Below, piece by piece: positions 11,590 to 23,190 of a stretch of 64,000 nt of DNA. The translations under genes were made by a program, and so were the position numbers. The DNA lies in NCBI GenBank assembly GCA_003508835.1, contig PUFA01000027.1, positions 3,534,001 through 3,598,000 on the forward strand, written 5' to 3'. The notes beneath the pieces were generated by a model, which searched no databases, was not told the DNA's origin, and saw only the letters and a program-made list of their open reading frames with translations. The stretch's first letter is position 1, and each line of letters starts with the position of its first letter. Source of the DNA: Eonycteris spelaea. Taxonomy: Eukaryota > Chordata > Mammalia > Chiroptera > Pteropodidae.

Positions 11590-13767
11590 AAGGTAGGATG
11601 GGGCAAGGACGCGGGGCTGCCTGGGCGGAGCAGCTCAGTGAGACGGAGGCTGTCAGCGGCGGACGCTTCTTAAAGGGGCCTCATTGGCCAGCGAGTTTTC
11701 GCAGTGACGGACCTGCTCACTCTGAGCACATGTAGATTTGGCTGCACTCAGGGACATTAAGGACTTACAGGGAGACATTGTCGGAGTAAGGGCTGAGGCA
11801 GGATTCGCTCTGTACAGAAGTGCCCAGGTTATCCATTGTTCCCTGTTGAGCCCCCCCTCTCCCAGTGTGTGGACACAGAACCACATAGCTGTGACATCAT
11901 CAAACTGGAAAGCAGAGGTCACTCCGCCCAGAGGACTCCCTGAAACCCTCCCTCCCCAGTTTGCAGCTCCACCCAAGCCACATCCAGGTGTATCCTCAGT
12001 GAGTCACATGCTCCTCGCTGAGCAGCGCCTAAACTCATACGGGAGCCAGCTGGCCTCAGTTTCTGGTCTGGCCTTTTGAGGCAACTGTAAGCACAGCATC
12101 TATGGATTACTTGAATCTTAACAGGTGGCCCCAGAGAGGTAGAGGCTTGGGCTAAATTTGGCCTGCAGCTGAATTCCTCTCAGGACTGTGCCATGGGACA
12201 TTTACTTCAGAAATCCACACTAATAAGACTGGGAGACTTAGGAGCTTTTCTTAGTATATAGAAACAGACAGAAAGGCAGCAAAAATGGGAAGACAAAGAA
12301 GCAGAAATCACATGAGAGAAGAGAACAGAGATCCAGATAGAATGGAGTCAAGTAATCTAACTGATGCAGAGTTCAAAACACTGGTTATAAAGATGTTCAA
12401 TGAACTTTTGGGAAGTGTAGATAAATTCAGTGAGAACTTCAACGAAGAGATAAAAAACATAAAAGTGGAAATGAAAATTATAAAAGGGAACCAGTCTGAA
12501 ATGAAGAACACATTATCTGAGAAGTATATTAAATGGAATAAACAAAAGAATAAACAAAGTGAATAAGGAAAAGGATCAAATGCCCTACCTAGAGGATGGG
12601 AAAGCCAAGGACACTCAATCAGAATGGCAAGAGATAAGATGTCAAGACTATAAAAATAATTTAAGGACACTATTAAGGGTCTAAATATCCATCTGATCGG
12701 CATACTGAAGAAAATCCAGATGTTGAACAGCTGTTTGAGAAATAATGATGGAAAACTTCCTTAACCTGATGAAGGAAATGGACATAAAACCCCAGGAAGC
12801 TCAGATAATCCCAAAAACAGAAATCTAAAGAGGCCCACACCAAGACATATCATAATTAAAATGTCAAAGTTTAAATACAAAGAAAAATATTAGAAGCAGC
12901 AAGAGAAAAACAGATAGTTACCTATAAGGGAACACCCATAAGACTGGCAGCTGATTTCTCAAAAGAAACTATGCAAGACAGAAGGGTTTCAACAAAATAT
13001 TCAACATGATGAAGACCCAAAATCTACAAGCAAGAATATTTTATCCAGAAAAATCATTTAGAGTTGAAGAACAGATAAAGAGCTTCCTAGACAAAAAGCT
13101 AAAGAATTTCACCATCAAGTCAATATTACAGGAAATGTTGGAGCGGCTTCTTTAAGAAGAAACAACATGTATCAAAAACAGGAATAAAGAATGGTAATAA
13201 CCACATTCCTATCAATAAGTACCTAAATGGAAAAGAATTAAGTGTTCCAACCAAAAGATAGAGTGGCTGAAAGTATAAGAAAACAATACCCCTACACATG
13301 CTGCCTACAAGAGACTCACTTCAGATTAAAAGACACACACAGATTAAAAGGAAGGGGATGGAAAAAGAGATTGCGTTGATGGACCTGGAAGGTATTTAAG
13401 TCAGACAGAGAAAGATAAACACTATACGATTTCAATTATATGTGGAATCTAAGGAATAAAAAGAACAAACTAATCAAAAACAGAGTCACAAATATAGTGG
13501 ACAATCTGATGACAGACAGAGGGAGGAGGGTTTAGGGGGCTGGGAGAATGGGGTGAAGGGTTAAAGAAGTACAAATTAGTAGCTGATAGATGGTCATGGG
13601 GATGGGGAGCATGACATAGGGAATGCAGTTAGCATTAATACATTGACTAGGTGGAGGGTCAGGGAAGGAGGGGAGCAATTAGGGGGATTGTTTTACAAAC
13701 TATATGAATGTCTAAGACAATATGCTGTATACTTGAAACTAATTAAAATAAATATTTTTTTAAAAGT
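11590..13767 (+). mobile_element. Internally deleted L1 with 5' UTR, broken ORF1 and 3' end
   Basis: 11590-12280 is a GC/CpG-richer L1 5' UTR. ORF1 starts at 12285 (MGRQRSRNHMREENRDPDRM, with the coiled-coil start) but its open frame ends at 12566; recognisable ORF1 sequence continues out of frame to about 13150. The start of ORF2 follows to about 13369. The sequence then jumps to the 3' end (TATGTGGAATCTAAGGAATA at about 13438), the 3' UTR and an AATAAA at 13747-13752. Most of ORF2 is missing. The 3' UTR resembles laurasiatherian, perhaps bat, L1s. It is non-functional. Confidence 0.85.
12285..12566 (+). pseudogene. Truncated L1 ORF1 (ORF1p N-terminal part)
   Basis: Ninety-three codons of the ORF1p N-terminal region, acidic and lysine-rich, entering the coiled coil (FNEEIKNIKVEMKIIKGNQS). 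Intact ORF1p is about 300-340 residues and carries RRM and C-terminal domains. Here the frame is lost after SEKYIKWNKQKNKQSE, although homologous DNA goes on, so this is a decayed copy. Confidence 0.8.
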
Positions 13768-14099
13768 GTAGCCCTTGAGAAAATAAATTATACAGTTAGC
13801 AGATAGGTTATTTTTAAAAGAACTCAAACTATATTACTATTTTTGCCTCTTTAGTATTTTTTGTGCATATCACTTTTAAATAAGAATGTAAATTTTGATA
13901 ATTTCATGAAATATTAAAATGTCACATAATGGAGATTATGAATACATTCTATTTTGTTTTCTAGAATGCTTGGTTGACCCCTGAAATAGAAAACTTGTCA
14001 CACTCATTCTCTACTGGTGTAAATAAATAAAAAATTATAGTACTGGGGATTTTAGCCAATTATAATCCACAACTTTAGTGTGTTTCATTATTAATGCTT

Positions 14100-14130
14100 A
14101 CTATATGTGTGTGTGTTTGTGTGTGTATAA
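14100..14130. repeat. Short degenerate (TG)n tract
   Basis: A run of TG with TTTG interruption, followed by TA/CA-rich sequence. Confidence 0.8.
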
Positions 14131-14224
14131 TTAAGTATATATACACATATACGTGTCTTAAAAGGACTCAAAAAGTTCTGCATTACATATGCATTAGATA
14201 CGGGAGATTAACTCACTCTAAACT

Positions 14225-14368
14225 GGGTTGGTGTAGTGGAAAGATAATAATTCATCAATTAGAAATTCAGCTTTCCAGGTTCTGGTTCAAGTGTCATGTT
14301 GGTTCTGCCACTGACTCTCTTCGTGACTTTGGGTAAATCCCTTCATGTTTTGGAGATCTAGTTTCCTA
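14225..14368 (+). repeat. MIR SINE remnant
   Basis: Sense MIR core: GGTTCTGGTTCAAGTGTCAT, CTGCCACTGACTCTCTTCGT, GACTTTGGGTAAATCCCTTC. It ends where the LTR-like sequence starts. Confidence 0.75.
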
Positions 14369-14369
14369 G

Positions 14370-15037
14370 TAGTTGTGAGTTGGTCTCCCTCCACCATGCA
14401 AAAATAAAAAAGATATATTGAAACCCTAACTCTCAGTACCCCAGAATGTGACCTTATTTGGAAATAGGGCCCTAGCAAATGTGGTAAGTTAAGATGAGGT
14501 CATACTGGAGTAGGTTGGGAACCTGATCCAGAATGACTGGTGTCATTTTAATAAGTCATTCAAGACAGAGTCACATAGGAAGAACATCCTGTGACAATGA
14601 AGGTAGAGACTGGACTTCTGTAATTTCAAGCCAAGGAATGCTAAAGATTACCTGCAAATGCCTAAAAGCTAGGAAGAGGCAAGGAAGGATTCCCCTAGCA
14701 GCAGTTCCCAAACTTTTTGGCACCAGGACCAGTGCTCCTATAAGAATCTAATGCCTGATGATCTGAAGCGGTGGTGCTAGCACTGGGGAGCAACTGCAAA
14801 TACAGATGAAGCTTCACTCACTCGCCTGCCCCTCACCTCCTGCTGTGTGGCCTGGTTCCTAACAGGCCACAGCCAGCCTGTGGCCTGGGTTTTGTGCACC
14901 CCTGCCCTACAGGTTTCAGAAGGAGCAGGGCTCTGCCACACTTCCAGCCTGCAGAACTGTCAGACAATAAATTCCTGTTATTGTGAGCCACTCAATTTGT
15001 AATACGTTTGTTATGGCAGCCCTAGGAAACTAAAACA
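14370..15037 (+). mobile_element. Solo LTR of MaLR/ERVL type, split by a hAT insertion
   Basis: The left part shows TATATTGAAACCCTAACTC, then AGAATGTGACCTTATTTGGA and AAATAGGGCCC. The right part shows CCAGCCTGCAGAACTGTCAG, CAATAAATTCCTGTTATTGT and the terminal TTATGGCAGCCCTAGGAAAC. These are hallmarks of old mammalian MaLR-type LTRs. No internal retroviral genes are present. A hAT element at 14702-14904 interrupts it, so the LTR is the older of the two. Confidence 0.7.
14702..14904 (-). mobile_element. Non-autonomous hAT (MER1-like, Charlie group) element with target-site duplication
   Basis: Starts CAGTTCCCAAACTTTTTGGC, includes AATCTAATGCCTGATGATCT, CTCCTGCTGTGTGGCCTGG and TTCCTAACAGGCCACAG, and ends GTGCACCCCTG. 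The flanks CCCTAGCAG (left) and CCCTACAG (right) form an 8-base hAT target duplication with one base gained or lost. It is inserted in an older LTR. The orientation is assigned by convention and uncertain. Confidence 0.75.
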
Positions 15038-15104
15038 CAATCTTTAAAGTAAGAGGACTGAACTCTGAAAGCTTCATTCATAAATATATTTTTATTATTC
15101 AAAG

Positions 15105-15428
15105 TCAAGTGTCAACACACTTTCTATAAAAGGCCAGTTAATAAATAATTTAGACCTTGCAGGTAATGCAACCCATCACTAATATTCAACTCTGCTAATA
15201 AACAGCTGTCACAGACAATATGTAAATAAATGAGTATGGCCGCGTTCCAATAAAACTTTATTTGCAGACACTGAAGTTTGAATTTTAAATAATTTTCCTG
15301 TCACAAAATATTATTCTTTAAAAAATAAATCCCCACCATTAAAAAATATGCAAACCATTCTTAGCTCCCGGGCCACACCAAAACAGACAGGGCTGGATCT
15401 GGCCTGCAGTCTGCTGAACCCTGTTCCA
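15105..15428 (+). mobile_element. Second non-autonomous hAT (Charlie-type) element
   Basis: Recognisable parts in order: CTTTCTATAAAAGGCCAGTT, TTTAGACCTTGCAGG, CAACTCTGC, CGTTCCAATAAAACTTTATT, AAACCATTCTTAGCTCCCGG and GGCTGGATCTGGCCTGCAGT. The pattern fits a known mammalian hAT fossil whose two ends pair as AAACT...GGCC. Its family name is not certain. Confidence 0.7.
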
Positions 15429-15699
15429 AGTTGTTGATATAAGTTTGACTGACGAGATAGACAACAGGAAGAAAAGCAATATGCAGCCTTTTACCCAAGA
15501 CACATGAGCTAAGCAGTCTGACTTTCTGTAGATGATAATTGTATTCATGAAGCTATATCTCTATAATAAAATATTTTTATAAAACCACTGGAGAATCACA
15601 TTTGAAAATAGTAATAGAGTAGTAGTATTTTTTTTTTAATGCCATTGTATTACTTTATCTCTTCACTTTACTGGTCAAAGTTAGTATAATAGTAGACCA

Positions 15700-15955
15700 A
15701 ATATTAATAATAAAAACTGTCATCCTTTATTGAACACTTACAGAGTGCCAAGCACTCTACTAAATGCTTTATACAATTATTTCATTAATCCTAAAATCAC
15801 CCCATAAATTACATAGTCCTATATCGTGTTTACAGATGAGGCTTAAAAACATTAAGTAATGTGCCTCAGGCCACACAGCTAGAACCTAACTGAGCCAGGA
15901 ATAAATCAGGTGATTCTGACTCCAGGGTTCATAATTAAGCCACTTTACATACTGT
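15700..15955 (-). repeat. MIR SINE remnant
   Basis: Reverse MIR: TTATTGAACACTTACAGAGT, GCCAAGCACTCTACTAAATG, TTTACAGATGAGGC, GGCCACACAGCTAGAACCTA and TGACTCCAGGGTTC. Nearly full length. Confidence 0.9.
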
Positions 15956-17339
15956 TGTTAATTTCTTGCTATGGTTAATTTCAAATGTTTCATTTCCAAA
16001 TATATATTACAGTTTATTATAAATTATAATTTTTATTAATTAGTGTCAAAATCTATAATTTTATTAATAACCAATTTAAATCAAATATATAATTCACAAT
16101 AACAAAGAATAGAAGGAAAATGTACTTCATTCTACTCATTAAATTAGAACAAATACAACATTTGATTTCTTTACCTCAAATACTGGCATTACATAGCAAA
16201 TGACGCAGCCTTAATCTGAAACTACTTAGCTCTGCAGAAAACAGAGTACAATGTATAACTAGATACTGTTTTATAATATACTCTTTTCTTACCACCCAAA
16301 TGAAAGAGGTAGGAGAAAACTAACAACTACCCTGTTGATAGTGTACGTGACTATATTCCTCATTCAAGTATATTGACAGATGGCAGAAAAAAAGAAAGGA
16401 TAGAGATGTCAGGGAGATGGAGGATGGTATAATCAAATACAAAACCATCTGGATCCTGTCCCTTTGTGGCCTAGTGTTTGGGTTTAAGTTAAACCTTTTG
16501 TATCATCACCTGACAGATCACAGGCTGAATTTCTAACCCGAAGCATTCTGTCAGCAAGCACAGAGCAGCAAAGTATTCTTTGAGAAAATTATACACTTCA
16601 TCTAGAGAAAGGTTAAGTCAATGAAATTATTAAAATGGTAGAACAGGATTTGAAGGCTTAATCTCCAAGGATGCCATCATACCTGGCACACAGAGAGCAT
16701 ATAATATGCTCATTATAAAATGTCCACAGAGGACAAATCCAGCAATCTGCTTTGTGTTACTTTCTAATAAACGTCAGTGAGGAAAGTGTTTATAACTTGA
16801 AATTTGGGCAGGGAGGGGGGATCCAGTAGCTCGCTACATGGAAATACATTCTCCTTGTCGATTCCAAGAAAATGTCAAATCAGTACAACTGCTCCAAGAC
16901 TCTTGGTCTTCTCTTCTGCATTGATTAAGCTGCATGTGCTATGTTTTTGGCATAACGAGCTGCATTCATGGTGGGTTGACATCCAATGGCTCAATAAAAT
17001 AGCAGGCCCCACAGATTTCAGTGAATGCAATATTCACAGCTACTGTGCAGTTGAACAAATTAAGACAGAATAAACAACTTGATTCAAAACAAGTTAGAAA
17101 TAGAAGTCGGCAATAAGATTCAAGACCAGTTTCAGTTCTACTTACGTTCTCCGGGGGTGGCTGGACTACAGAGCTTAATTTTGATTCCATTGTGTCAATG
17201 GTGGCTATCTAGAATCAGTTCTCACTTCCAAAGCTACAACAGAATTATGGAACTCTCACTACATCTTATTGGAAACCAGCTTTTGCCATTTAATTTGCCT
17301 CAAATGACACTTAAGGACTTTACTAGAGAAAGGTACTGA
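15956..17339. other. Non-coding interval, nothing recognised
   Basis: AT-rich to average sequence. Short open frames on both strands (for example 16804-17073) match no family. No repeat was identified. Confidence 0.3.
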
Positions 17340-17530
17340 GTGAATGGGAAGCTGGAGGAGGGGCACTAAGTCCTAACTGGGAGTCCAAAAAGGCTTCTAG
17401 GAGGGGATGACTCCTAAAATGCATCCCGAAGGGTAATGAGGATTTAGCCAATTGAAGAAAGGAGGAAAGGGCATCTCAGTCTGTGGAAACTTCATTGGCA
17501 AAACCAAGAGGCAGGAAAGATCACAGAATA
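17340..17530 (+). repeat. Ancient repeat fragment (same type as 60500-60790)
   Basis: AGGCTTCTAGGAGGGGATGA, AATGAGGATTTAGCCAATTG and AATATTCCAGAGAAC resemble an old interspersed repeat that also appears near 60.5 kb. Its class is not certain. Confidence 0.4.
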
Positions 17531-18607
17531 TTCCAGAGAACATGCTCCCAGGAGTCAGAAACTACTAACTGGAAATATCTAGTTCATGGCCTTCCTAAAC
17601 AGAAAAAAATTGTCTGGACAATATTATTAAAAGCTTTAAATTCACAATATAATTGTAACTTGGAAACCTATTGTTACTATATGATGCCTATATCTGGATG
17701 GAGAATTTAGTATTAAAACTATCTTTTATATAAATTTATTTTTGGAAAACCAAAATACTTTGTCTCATGGTTGGTGATATGGATCATGCCTGGTCTCTAG
17801 TCAGTGCCCTATTTGATTGAAAGCTTGTTGTGACTCCAGGTAAGTACAAATAGAAACTCAATGGCCTCTGAAGTATAATTCCTGAAAATTATTTACTGAA
17901 TAACCACACACACAGCATTTCTTCTCAGGGTTTCTAGACAGTACTTTGCACTTCTATCTCCCAGGCACTTTGTAAAAGAAAAGAATAACCATGGTCAGGA
18001 AACCAAGAGCGGTGTCCTCTCTGCCCCAAGGTCACCACTGGGTACCAAGTTGTGGAATTTGGCAGGCAGCCACCCCCAAATTTGAAGGGAACAACTTTCA
18101 TGATTAAAATATATTCAGGCCCACCTAGGTTTCCGCCTTGAGAGAAGACACTCTAGATGGGGAAAGGTAGTTGTCCAAGAACCTCCAACTTCATCCATAT
18201 TGGGTTTTTGTTCCCCTAGTTTCTATGCATTGATGATGGTACCACTACCCCCTGATGCTACCTCTAGGACCTGGGCACTAGAACAATACACGGTACTTTA
18301 CATTCCCCAACTGCATCAGGATGAAGTTTCCAAAAACTTGTATAAAAGCATAACAACAACACTGGAAGGACAATCTCTAGTTAAGCTAACAAGGTACTGG
18401 CTTCTCACCATCCAAAATTTGATTTGTAGGATAAACACTTCACTCCAAAAGGCAACACCACTGCATTAGCGCCCTATACTCATCCCTTTCTCCTGTTCTC
18501 CGTCCTGCCCTGTGAGATGCAGTAACTTTCTCTTCTACCAGGTCAGGCACCTGGTCACCAACACCCTTCCTGGCCAAGACCAAGAAAATATTTTCTAACT
18601 GCATTAG
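17531..18607. other. Non-coding interval, nothing recognised
   Basis: No repeat or gene was recognised. An 89-codon open frame at 18200-18469 shows no known domain. Confidence 0.3.
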
Positions 18608-18815
18608 AGCATAGTAGTTAAAGAGGTCCTGAGTCAGGCTGCCTGGGTTTGAACATCAACTCCATTACTTATCAGCTCTGTGACATTAAGTAAATTACGT
18701 AGCCTCTTTCTGTCTGTTCCTCATCTGTAGAATGGGAATAATAATAGTTAAAATTAAATAAGAAAATGCATATGCCATATTTGGCACACTTAGTATATGA
18801 TTAATAATTATTTGT
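18608..18815 (+). repeat. MIR SINE remnant
   Basis: Sense MIR: AGCATAGTAGTTAAAGAGGT, GGCTGCCTGGGTTTGAACAT, ATCAGCTCTGTGACATTAAG, TCATCTGTAGAATGGGAATA and the tail TGGCACACTTAGTATATG. Nearly full length. Confidence 0.92.
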
Positions 18816-19662
18816 GGTTATGTTTCCTATCTAGGACTCTACATTTTGGAAGCCATATTTTTGCATAAAAGACATGAATTTCCACCAAATGCTGGTCATT
18901 GGAATAATACATGATGTCACTCTTCAAGTGTGCGCCTTCTACATAGCTATAGGAGGTGGCATGATCTCTACTCCTCAGAGAATCGTTTCGTAAGTTGGTC
19001 CCACTCTTGCTATTCTATTGTTGAGCTGTTTTTTCCTTAAAATTATTTCCCTCACAACTTGTAATTACACATTTACACATTTGTCCACTTGTTTTTTTTT
19101 CTCAACCACTAACTAGAATGTAAGATACCCAAAGACTGTATAAGATCATCTAGGTTTTACTTTCCAATAAAACAAACAAACTAGGGCTTAGAATATCACT
19201 ACGTTTTAGAACTGTGTTGTTACTATTTTTTTAACCAATGTACATTAATTCATCAAAAGTATATATAAAGTGGCAGGAATATGGTTTCATAATATGGACA
19301 ATAGCATTAGGAGAAAGACAAATTCCACTGGACTACATTTTGGGCCAGAAATTTGTACAGAGGCTTGATAATAAAAAAGTTTTGCACACAGAAGAAATGC
19401 AAGGATAAGAAAAAATTCACATCTAAGAGGACAATCAACATAGAGTCTTGGGCAAGAACCAAAAATCAGAATCGTCGAAACCTTTTCTCTCATTCTGATC
19501 ATCTGGTCCTTCACGGAGGGAAGAAATGGGAAGAGGGTCGTGTGGAAGTCTCTGAAACTTAGAGGAGCACGGGAATGCAGTGCTTTACCCTACCCCCAGC
19601 AATTACATTGTTAATTATAAGGGACATTTCTTTGCTATTTAGTAGTATGGCTATTTTACAAT
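18816..19662. other. Non-coding interval, nothing recognised
   Basis: No gene or transposon was identified between the MIR and the purine-rich tract. Confidence 0.3.
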
Positions 19663-19741
19663 AAGGTAGGAAGGGAAGAAGGGAAGGAAAGGAAAGGGAA
19701 GAGGAAGGGAGGGAGGGAGGGAGGAAAGAAGGAAGAGGAAA
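19663..19741. repeat. GGAA/GGGA-rich purine tract
   Basis: Low-complexity run of GGAAG, GGGA and GGAAA units, about 80 bases, entirely purine on the plus strand apart from one T near its start. Confidence 0.95.
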
Positions 19742-20754
19742 ACAAATATATTTCTAAGCTATGAGGATAAAATATAAAATGGCTATCATTTATTCTTTTT
19801 CTGGAGGAAATTGTCTTCTACACTCAGTATGGGGCAGAATACAAAAAACCAAGAGGAGTAATGCATTCTCAACATTACCGTTTTAGCGTTTCACTATGCA
19901 CTTGCACCTGAGTCTTCCTTTCCTGGGCCACATACTTCTTTGCAGAGATAAGGACATGCTCCAGAACACAGATAAGGAAAACTAGGCACCTAAGTGCCAT
20001 TAGTTATAACACTTTTAACGTTGCTGTCTTCACAACAGTTTTGTCCAGGATGGACTAAATAATATCTTATCTAGGTAAAAATAGCAGATATTAATACCTA
20101 AGTCCTGTACTAGACATTTATCATTTTGTAGTTATTCAGCACTTGACTCTCTCCACACATACACACTTTCCCAAAAGCACGTCAGTCTTCTCTTGGGGAT
20201 AATTCAAGTGTGTAGTGTTAGTAGGAGGGTACAAAGTGCCACCTCTTACTGCCATTTCCCACTTCAGAAGGGGAAAGTCACTAGCTCCCTGGTACACCTG
20301 GAAGCCAGGCAATCAAGCATCACTCCTGAGTGATGCAGGGGAAGAAGACACACATGCAGAGGTCAAATCCAGTGCAGTGGCACACAGGGTCCCAAAGACC
20401 TGGCAGCTTCGGAGGTGAAATTTGGATTAACTAAGATCCTGATGCCAGAGATGTCCTAGCTCTTGTTACTTTTTTAGATTCCTACAGCGCCCAATATCCT
20501 CCCAGTGAATTTCTCCTTTGGATTAGATTTTTAGGGTTGGTCCTCATTGCAGGCAACCAAGAACTCAGACTGTAGCAGCTATGTCCAGCTATGTTGGTTA
20601 TACTTTGTACAAGAGAACCAGCAGGAGAAAACTGTGGGGGCTGAAATCCATCCTGTCCTCTACTTGCCTAGATTATGGGGCTCTATCTACTGGAGGGAGG
20701 GGTAGCATTCTCCAATTTCCACAGAGACATTTTATAGGTGGGCAGTGGCCCTGC
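19742..20754. other. Non-coding interval, nothing recognised
   Basis: No gene or repeat family was recognised. Confidence 0.3.
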
Positions 20755-20850
20755 CCTTGACTGATGTATCCCATTTTTCAGTTGTAAAATAGAGGCCTAG
20801 AGGTTAAGTCATTGACACGTAAATGACAATTAGTTATGTAGTGATATTGC
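20755..20850 (-). repeat. MIR fragment
   Basis: CCCATTTTTCAGTTGTAAAA then AGAGGCCTAGAGGTTAAGTC is the reversed central MIR core. Confidence 0.6.
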
Positions 20851-22019
20851 ATTGGGCTATTCTGCTGCCTTTCTACCTATACATTGAACCATCTATTTAC
20901 TCCTGCAAGGAAAATGTGAATGGAGAAAGCACATTCTTGCAACAGTTCATCCTTCTATGATATGGTCTATGACAATCTTAGGTAGCTGTAATTTGCCAAA
21001 AAGTATTAAAAGGGTTGGAACTTTAAAAGATATTTACAAATATATAACATTCTGTGCTATACTACAGTTTTTAAGTTAACCCTTTATAGTCATCATCAGT
21101 GGCAGAAAAACTCAAAAAGCTCAAGAACTTTCCAAATATCTTTAACCTGCTACAAGCTAGATTTTCCCTATTTTATAGAGAGAGATCTCAAATTATGCTG
21201 GCCAAAGGTCTATTCTAATCTCTTTAATTTTCCCATGACTGTTTTACATTTCCCACATGCCTTTCTTTCCCAATTCAGACCACAAATTTATTTTGCAGGT
21301 CTGTGGGCTAGTAGTTATTCCATACCTAGCATGTGAATGGCATTTGTTAAAAATGAACTCAGAGCATCACCATTTCTTTCATTAAGAATCTAACAGTTAT
21401 ACTTCGCCTTACAAAGTTTCCTTTTATTATATTAAGTCCTCTCATGCTCCTTTTATGTAACTTTAAGACACTGATCAAAATCTTTTGTTCCTACCTCCCC
21501 TTCCCATAAAGAAAATTAGATTTGTTTTCAGGCTTTAATCCTACTAAAATAAAGTGAATCAGCTCTGTTTTCATTACTGTTCAGTCATTCCATCAATCAC
21601 TGAAGGGAATCACTAAAAGCAATCAGTGAACAAGGTCAACAGCTCTCAGCGGAGGGCCAACATAATGGAACTTCAGCAGATCAAAATGAAGACTGGAAAA
21701 AGGATGACAGTGCTTCAAACTCCTAAGAGGCCCAGTACGACTTCCAAGTTGCCTCTGAATGGGAAGGGAGAAGAAAAGCGAGAGAAGAAAATCATCTTTA
21801 TTGCATATCAAGTCTCCTGATACTGAGCTTGTTAATGTACCAAAAAGCGAAAAGCTTCATTGGGGGGTTAGGGTCACCATTTCTCCATACAGTGATTTAG
21901 GTTTTTGACTTTGAGACAAAGAACCTACATTTTCATAGGTCTTGTTCTTCTCTAGCAGTGTGTTGTCACGTCCAATAAAGAACTGCAGAATCTTTCACAG
22001 ACATAGAGATCAGTTGGGG
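20851..22019. other. Non-coding interval, nothing recognised
   Basis: Mostly AT-rich. A lysine-rich 64-codon open frame at 21626-21820 matches no family. Confidence 0.3.
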
Positions 22020-22315
22020 TTAACTGGTTGTAACCTACAAAAAACAACTTTGATTTACTTAAGCAAAAAGGAATTTTGGTGGAAAGAAGTGAGAGTCATG
22101 AGACTTAAAGACAAGGCCAGAGAGCCGGGCCTGAAAAAGACAGAATCCAAGATGCTGAGGTGGGAAGAGGGTCTCAGAAGCAGGAACTATTCGGTGGTCA
22201 GGACTGAACGATTTCTGAGTTTTCTCATCTTTGTCTCTCTCTGCCTGAGGCAGAAAGTCCCAGGAAAAATGTTTATTTGGCCTAGAATTGGTCATATGGC
22301 TATTCCCTTCTGGTT
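22020..22315 (+). repeat. Old interspersed repeat, unnamed (copy 1)
   Basis: It begins near GGTTAACTGGTTGTAACCTA, then CTTAAGCAAAAAGGAATTTT, and later ATTGGTCATATGGC. The order resembles an old mammalian repeat that starts with a CTTAAGCAAAAAGGGAATTT-type motif. A related piece lies at about 26290-26860. I cannot name the family. Confidence 0.4.
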
Positions 22316-22659
22316 AGGGCTGGACAGAGAACCCTGATTTTTTGTCTTATGACTGCAGAAAAATGAAGGTGTGGTGGAGGTGAGGCAGGGGAGCAGGAGT
22401 GAGGAGGTGACGGTGCCAATCGCCGACAAGGAAATCTGGGTGTTGCTATGGACATAAGAAGCAATGTGTCCTGGATAGCCGAGATGAAGCCAATGTCCAC
22501 TACAGTGTTAAAACAAATTGTTTTTGCCCTAAAGGCCAAGAGTTATCTATTCAACTTGCATTAACACCACACAGAGCACATGTAGATTTTTCATATGTTA
22601 GCTAACAGCCTAGTTTCAGTAAATAACTTATGCAAGTTATTTATTCCCCTCTTTAATTC

Positions 22660-22682
22660 CACCCCCCCCCCACACACACACT
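22660..22682. repeat. Poly-C followed by CA repeat
   Basis: CCACCCCCCCCC followed by CACACACACA; low complexity. Confidence 0.9.
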
Positions 22683-23099
22683 TCCACCCTGACTTATGGA
22701 TGTTGCCATCTCCCTTTTTTAAAAGAACTAGATCTCTGAAGGCGAGGCATCTCCCCTCAACCCGCCGCCCATGGGCTCACGGCCCACATCCAGGGCTTGG
22801 CACACCCGGGGTATGGTCCGTGGTTCCACCTGGGGCAAAACCAAGGCCCTTCTGTGTGTAAAGCAGACATGCTATATACTATATAGCCACCATTATACTA
22901 TATAGCCACCCTCAATAAATATTTTTGAATGAATTTTTTTCTACAATGTTATTTGTTCTCATCCTTTCCTTATGCCATTTATATTTCCTAATATTTAACA
23001 AATATGCCTTATTCAAGACTGATGAAATAGAACCCTTAAAAGTGAAGGTTCAATGCAGTGAAGAGAGAACTGGAATAGAATCTTTTCTAAAATACTTTT
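22683..23099. other. Non-coding interval with a small direct repeat
   Basis: TATACTATATAGCCACC occurs twice (about 22872 and 22893). The stretch 22740-22860 is unusually GC-rich with CpGs for this part of the window. No gene was recognised. Confidence 0.4.
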
Positions 23100-23190
23100 G
23101 CCCAATGTGACCTTGGGGACAGGTCACAACAACTTTGGGTTTATTTCTTCATCTATAAAATGAAGTGGCAGAGAGAGATGCTCTTTTAGA
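23100..23190 (+). repeat. MIR fragment
   Basis: GTGACCTTGGGGACAGGTCA followed by TTTATTTCTTCATCTATAAA is the sense MIR core. Confidence 0.65.

Noticed and set aside
11653..12079. Open frames of more than 100 codons on both strands
   Set aside because: They lie in the GC-rich L1 5' UTR, where stop codons are scarce; no family match.
14370..15037. Possible complete endogenous retrovirus
   Set aside because: Only solo LTR-type sequence is present here and at 44388-44763 and 24770-25205; no gag, pol or env remnant was recognised nearby.
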